Positions 59,649 to 64,000 of a stretch of DNA of 64,000 bases are shown one piece after another. The number at the start of each line of letters is the position of its first letter. The stretch's first letter is position 1. A program made the translations under genes and the position numbers. Source of the DNA: Phalacrocorax aristotelis (taxonomy: Eukaryota; Chordata; Aves; Suliformes; Phalacrocoracidae); NCBI RefSeq assembly GCF_949628215.1, contig NC_134278.1, positions 48,884,191 to 48,948,190 on the forward strand. The letters are read 5' to 3'. The notes below the pieces were generated by a model. That model was given only the letters and a program-made list of their open reading frames with translations, was not told the DNA's origin and ran no database searches.

Positions 59649-61626
59649 TGCTTTCAGCTACAAATGGCTGCATCTTACATAGTAGACAGAAGATAAAGGT
59701 TGGTGTGAATATGGTCATAAGTCACTGAAAGAAGTCTAAATAAAGAAATAATACACAGAACTTATTGTTTCCCCCAACTCAGCTGTGTTTCTTGCATCTT
59801 GGTTAGTATGCAATGTACCTCTGATTTTAGCCTTTGGAGTTTTCTCTTTCAAACAGTCCAATAAAAACAGAGCCTGGAATTTGTTTACTTCTAGTATTAA
59901 AAGCAAACAGCTCAGGGAGCAGGCAACTTTATTGGACCTGTAAAGGAGTAATAGAGATGGTACAGATTTCAGGCTGTATTTCATTTATTGTGAGTTTCAG
60001 GTTTTTTTGGGGTACCGAGCTGTTGGTGTGGGGTGGGTTGGCAGCTTTCACCAACGTTAGGCAGTCTGTAAGACCAGACCATTGCATTAATGTGGCAAAA
60101 AGACCGAGTGGAAACAAAAATATGTTGTAGTGAAAAGACTTTAATTTTTATACAGTTCTGTTTTTTCTCCCATATAAAGTATAATGTTATGAGGAGGAAA
60201 AGTCTTTGGCCAGAACCAAGAGGAATAAAATCATTATGCAGGGAACTGTTTTGATGTTATTATAGATGGGTACAGTAGAAATAAACTGCTTAGAAGTTAA
60301 GAAAACTTAACTACTGCAAAGCCAGTGTCCCTGGTCTTCTGATACCTTGGCCTGGAAAGGGTATTTGGAAAAGAAGATACTCGTTAGTAGTTTGCTCTCC
60401 CTTTGTCAGCCAGGATCTGTAGCCCCAACAGGTAGTGGAAACCTGACTGTGCCAGTTATGCCGCCAGTGCCCTACGAAACAATGTGCTTTTAGTGTTGAA
60501 ATAAGGATGGGGGAGAGTCTACAGCTCAAATCATAAAATTGAAAGGATATTACTAGGTGATGCAGTCTAAACCATAAACGTGTGTTTGGAAGGATTTCTT
60601 CTGTGGAATATTTGCCTTGTAACTGCATCAGAACTAGTCACCTGCCTGTGTTTCATAATGAGATGTATCTGGCATGTCTGAGGTGTAACCAGCCCACAAA
60701 AGCAAACAAATCCAGAGTTAACAGGCCAACACTCCCCGGTGAGTGTTGATGGGAGCTGTGTCAGCAGATTGTGAGAGGAAGGACTTGTCCTTAAGGAACC
60801 CCTCTATCTTCTTGCTGCAGCTGGTCTGACCCGCTTTCAGGAGGCCCTAGGAAACATTTGCATTCTTTGGCAAAGCATGCTAAAATTGGGGCATAAAAAT
60901 GACAGATTCAGTATTAGAGTCTTAAATAATACTGAAGTAGTCTTGCATTGTTGGCAGAAGCCAACGTTACTGTCATTTGATTAATGCAGTTGTATGCGTG
61001 ATAGTCCAGTTTCACAATTACTTCCTCAATAAATATAATCATAACTGTAGTAATAAGGCACTATTTTAAAAGTAAAGTTTTTCAAGCATTTCTGAGTACT
61101 TCCCCAATACCTGTGCTGATAAATGTAAATAATTTATCTTTTATAGTTAAAATCCTTTGTCCTCTTCCATAAAAATCACTTTAATCTGCCTTCCATTTAC
61201 TTTAGAAGGATTTTGTCTTTAATGCTGTTTTCTCATTTTATCCCTGTAAATTCAGAGGTGTTTCACTGAAACATGGGACGTGTCCTTTGTAACAGAATAT
61301 AGGTTTTGCTTTGATAACAGAAGTGGCTCCGAACCAACCATTTCTGCCAGCTATTAAAATGCAGCTGTTTAGAGAGCTAGTTCACAGTAGTTACATTTTC
61401 AATACTCTCCAAAATAATAATTTAAAGATGCTGCTAAGTTCAAGTTAATTTCTGAATCATCAATTCTGTCTCCTCCTACTGCTCTGTAATTCTTAGAAAT
61501 AATTTAAATTAAGTGACCCATTCATTTCCTGTCATGTCCAGACCATGTTAGACATTTATTACTAGTTTCACTGCTGTCTAGTACCTTTACTGTCATGTAT
61601 TGGATGATCTGCCACTCCCTTTCCTT

Positions 61627-61642
61627 AAAAAAAAAAAAAAAA
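61627..61642. repeat. Poly(A) tract, 16 nt
   Basis: A16 followed by GCAATAAAGG. No retroposed gene body was recognised upstream. Confidence 0.85.
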
Positions 61643-64000
61643 GCAATAAAGGTTTGAAGTCTAAAATAACCTTGTGTTCATTCATTATTCAAATATCTGA
61701 ATATCTAATTAATATTTGTAGTTCTGATAAACTGTATCTAATTAAGATTAGGCTGACTGTAACTTTAAGCTGGTAAACTGATGGGATGCTAGATTATCTA
61801 GTACTAGATTAAAAGAAAAAAAATTAGGAAATGTATAATCTGCTGTACAAGAATAGCTAAGGTGGATTAACCATAATAAAAAAAGCATAGAAATACCAGA
61901 AAACTTGATTCATAAGTCAGGAATTGTTAATACAGTATAAATGTTGCTGTTTAAGTTTGCTTTTATAGTAAAGGAAAAAATGTTTTGTTTTTACAGTACA
62001 GATAATGTTGTGAAAATAACTACAACTTAAAAATAAATCAGCCCCAATGAAAATTTCAGCCTATTTATCACTTCTTTGCTTTGGGAGCAATGACCTTTGA
62101 ACCCCACCAATTTTGCCAGATATTCTTGTCTTATTTTTGTGTGCACAGTCACTTTGATTTTAGTAAACAAATATTCTAACCAGTATTTTATTTTTGTGTT
62201 TGACTTAATATATTAGTATTTTAAAGAAATAGAATTTAAAAATAAATCATAAATATAGGTTCTGACCTCCAAATGATTTAGCAGTGTTGGTGCATTGCCT
62301 GTTGATAAATCATGCCTTCTTGTATCGTTTGTGCAGGACCTGGCACAGTGCAATGGGAGTCCTCAATGGGAACCAAGGACACCTGCACCATAAAAGTAAA
62401 AGCAATATTTGCCCAAAAGCTTGAGAATAGTTTGAGAGATGTTCCTGTTTACAAAATAATGGATTTTTAACTTGGGATTTCTTAGGGCGTAGTTACTCCC
62501 AGCTGGCTAAAATATCATCCATGCTCACTTACTCCCTTGTTACCTGGCTTGCAGTAGCTTGCAAGCAAACAGCTTTTTTCTCTCTGAAGAATTAGAAGAG
62601 GCCATTGAAGCATGGAGGGCCTTTGTACTAATGCAGCTGATGGTAGTTTTCAGAAAGCCTCCTACACAGCAGGGATCTCAGGTTTCTGAGGCAAGGACCC
62701 GTGCGGTTGCAATTGTGGCACTGTGCTGGGCTGGCAGGCTCCATTTCTTAGCCCAGGGCCTGGGAGAGGAGTTGGTCATGGTGGTGGTGTGAGGACAGTT
62801 CTTCAGGCTCAGCCTGTAGGTAGCTGGGTCCTACCAGAGGAAAAGGAGAAAGAAAAGGAGATAGTGACAGGGGTGGACTGCTAGGACAGTCTAAGTCAGG
62901 ACTGGGCTGCGAGCCCTCATTCTGCTTCCACGACTTGAGCTGCTCCTGTACCTTTGCAGCTTGGGAAGAGGGGATTTGGCTCTTCTGCAGCTTTGAGGAC
63001 CTGTAGCCAGTTAACTTGTCAGCCACTTCTTTTCCACAGATCAGTTTTACCTTGAATCGTCAGCCAGGCTGTTGCCCCAGCCCATTCCTTGTAGGCTGCC
63101 ACCCCTGGTCTTTCAGCATGGCCCAGCCCTTCCACCACCCTGTACCCTGCCCCTTGAGAAGGTCAAGTTGCTGAGTTCCAGCATGATCCAACCTCTTGCC
63201 TTCATTCTTCCCACCCACAGCCCTACCTCAATTTACTGCTCACAAGTAAGGTCCTTTCTGTCCTGGGTACGTAGTAGCCTGTATCTGCAACACAACCCAG
63301 CTACCCATTCCCCAACTGCTGGTCCCTTGTTGGTCTGCAGAGTCGGTAGCTACCTGTTATGCCACGCTTCAGGAAGAGAAAGGCAGGTTGGTATAATCAG
63401 GATATATTCTGCCATGAGAGTAGGGTGAGCTGAACTGCCTCAACAGGTTCAGGACTCCCTCTGTACTGCTGACTTGCTGAATCAGTTGTACAAAACGCCT
63501 TTTTCCAGTGTCAGCCTGTGGTTTCTGTAGCTGCCCAGTGTTAGCCATTCCCCTGTTTACCCGTGAGATGTGAACCACTCAATTTTCTCATGTGAAACTG
63601 GGATGCAAAAAGGTGGATGAACTGCTTTCTCAGTGTTTTTCTGGTACTATTTCTCACCACTGGCAACCAATTTAAAGGTGAAGGACAGCTTCCCAGAGAT
63701 GGATGTTAAGGGTTTGCAGTAAGAAAACATGACTGTCCTTCAGGCCACTTTTATGCAGGAGAAGGGAAAGGTGCCAGTGCAGTGAGAGGTCCTGCTACAC
63801 CTGAATTAGTAGAGCACAGTCTGGGCCTAGTTTCTTTTTAATTATATGCAGTCTCTTGGGACAGTAGGAAGTGGTGGGGGAGGTAGATAGGAAACCTTTA
63901 TACAGCTAAAACATCTCCTGGCATAAGGGGATCGTCATTCCCGTGCATGGGGTGTATAGAGGAGCACAGAAATTAAGTGTATAGACATCATAGGGCAGGC

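Larger units (their letters stand above)
46560..64000 (+). other. LIN28B: LIN28B intron 2, remainder
   Basis: AT-rich intron with no LIN28B exon 3 recognised, so intron 2 is at least 32.7 kb. It holds several inverted repeats (49646-49666, 49696-49717, 50636-50671, 58490-58509, 59234-59252, 59634-59648) and A16 at 61627-61642. Somewhat GC-richer DNA occurs at 62.6-63.5 kb. Open frames have no recognisable domain. No CR1 copy was recognised in this part. Confidence 0.75.

Noticed and set aside
61627..61655. Poly(A) run followed by AATAAA as a sign of a processed pseudogene
   Set aside because: The signal follows the A run instead of preceding it, and no coding remnant is recognisable upstream.
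1..64000. tRNA, rRNA, snRNA, CRISPR or endogenous viral genes
   Set aside because: No cloverleaf T-loop motif, no rRNA or snRNA text, no regular spaced repeats and no retroviral gag/pol/env-like frames were seen on either strand.

Overview
This is vertebrate nuclear DNA, almost certainly from a bird. It carries CR1 LINE fragments of the avian type near the left end, long AT-rich non-coding stretches broken by sharp CpG islands, and no bacterial-style coding. The one gene I can name with confidence is LIN28B on the + strand: a 10-nt first coding stretch (ATG at 30070) and a second coding exon (31037-31224). Together they encode the first 66 residues, ending half way through the cold-shock domain. 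I cannot name the species from sequence alone.

Layout. 1-13,100: intergenic, AT-rich, with two CR1 fragments (about 1594-2400 on - and 2784-3127 on +) and no supported gene. 13,100-15,350: a large CpG island with promoter-type motifs and a possible first coding exon ending at 13909. 16,440-17,070: a smaller CpG island with a triplet-repeat tract, followed by a short open frame and a poly(A)-like signal. 17,070-24,640: AT-rich, no gene seen. 24,640-26,720: a CpG-rich domain with an NRF1-type palindrome and a striking 18-bp-stem hairpin. 28,050-29,720: more CpG-rich DNA leading into the LIN28B promoter, with two CACGTG E-boxes, an overlapping AP-1-like site and an inverted CCAAT box. 30,070-31,224: LIN28B coding exons 1-2 and intron 1. 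31,225-64,000: LIN28B intron 2, which runs off the window. It contains a strong internal CpG island at 45,040-46,560 with a YY1-type element, a candidate internal promoter.

How it fits together. In tetrapods LIN28B is known to lie between HACE1 (upstream, opposite strand) and BVES. I found no HACE1 coding exon, so the left 29 kb is probably the intergenic regulatory territory of LIN28B, perhaps with unannotated non-coding transcripts starting at the CpG islands. The most useful new observations concern the LIN28B start: an out-of-frame 78-codon reading frame that begins 119 nt before the LIN28B ATG and crosses the exon 1/exon 2 junction, and a tandem CAGCAG splice acceptor at exon 2. No new biological system could be shown. 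The remaining findings are candidate promoters, hairpins and small palindromes.
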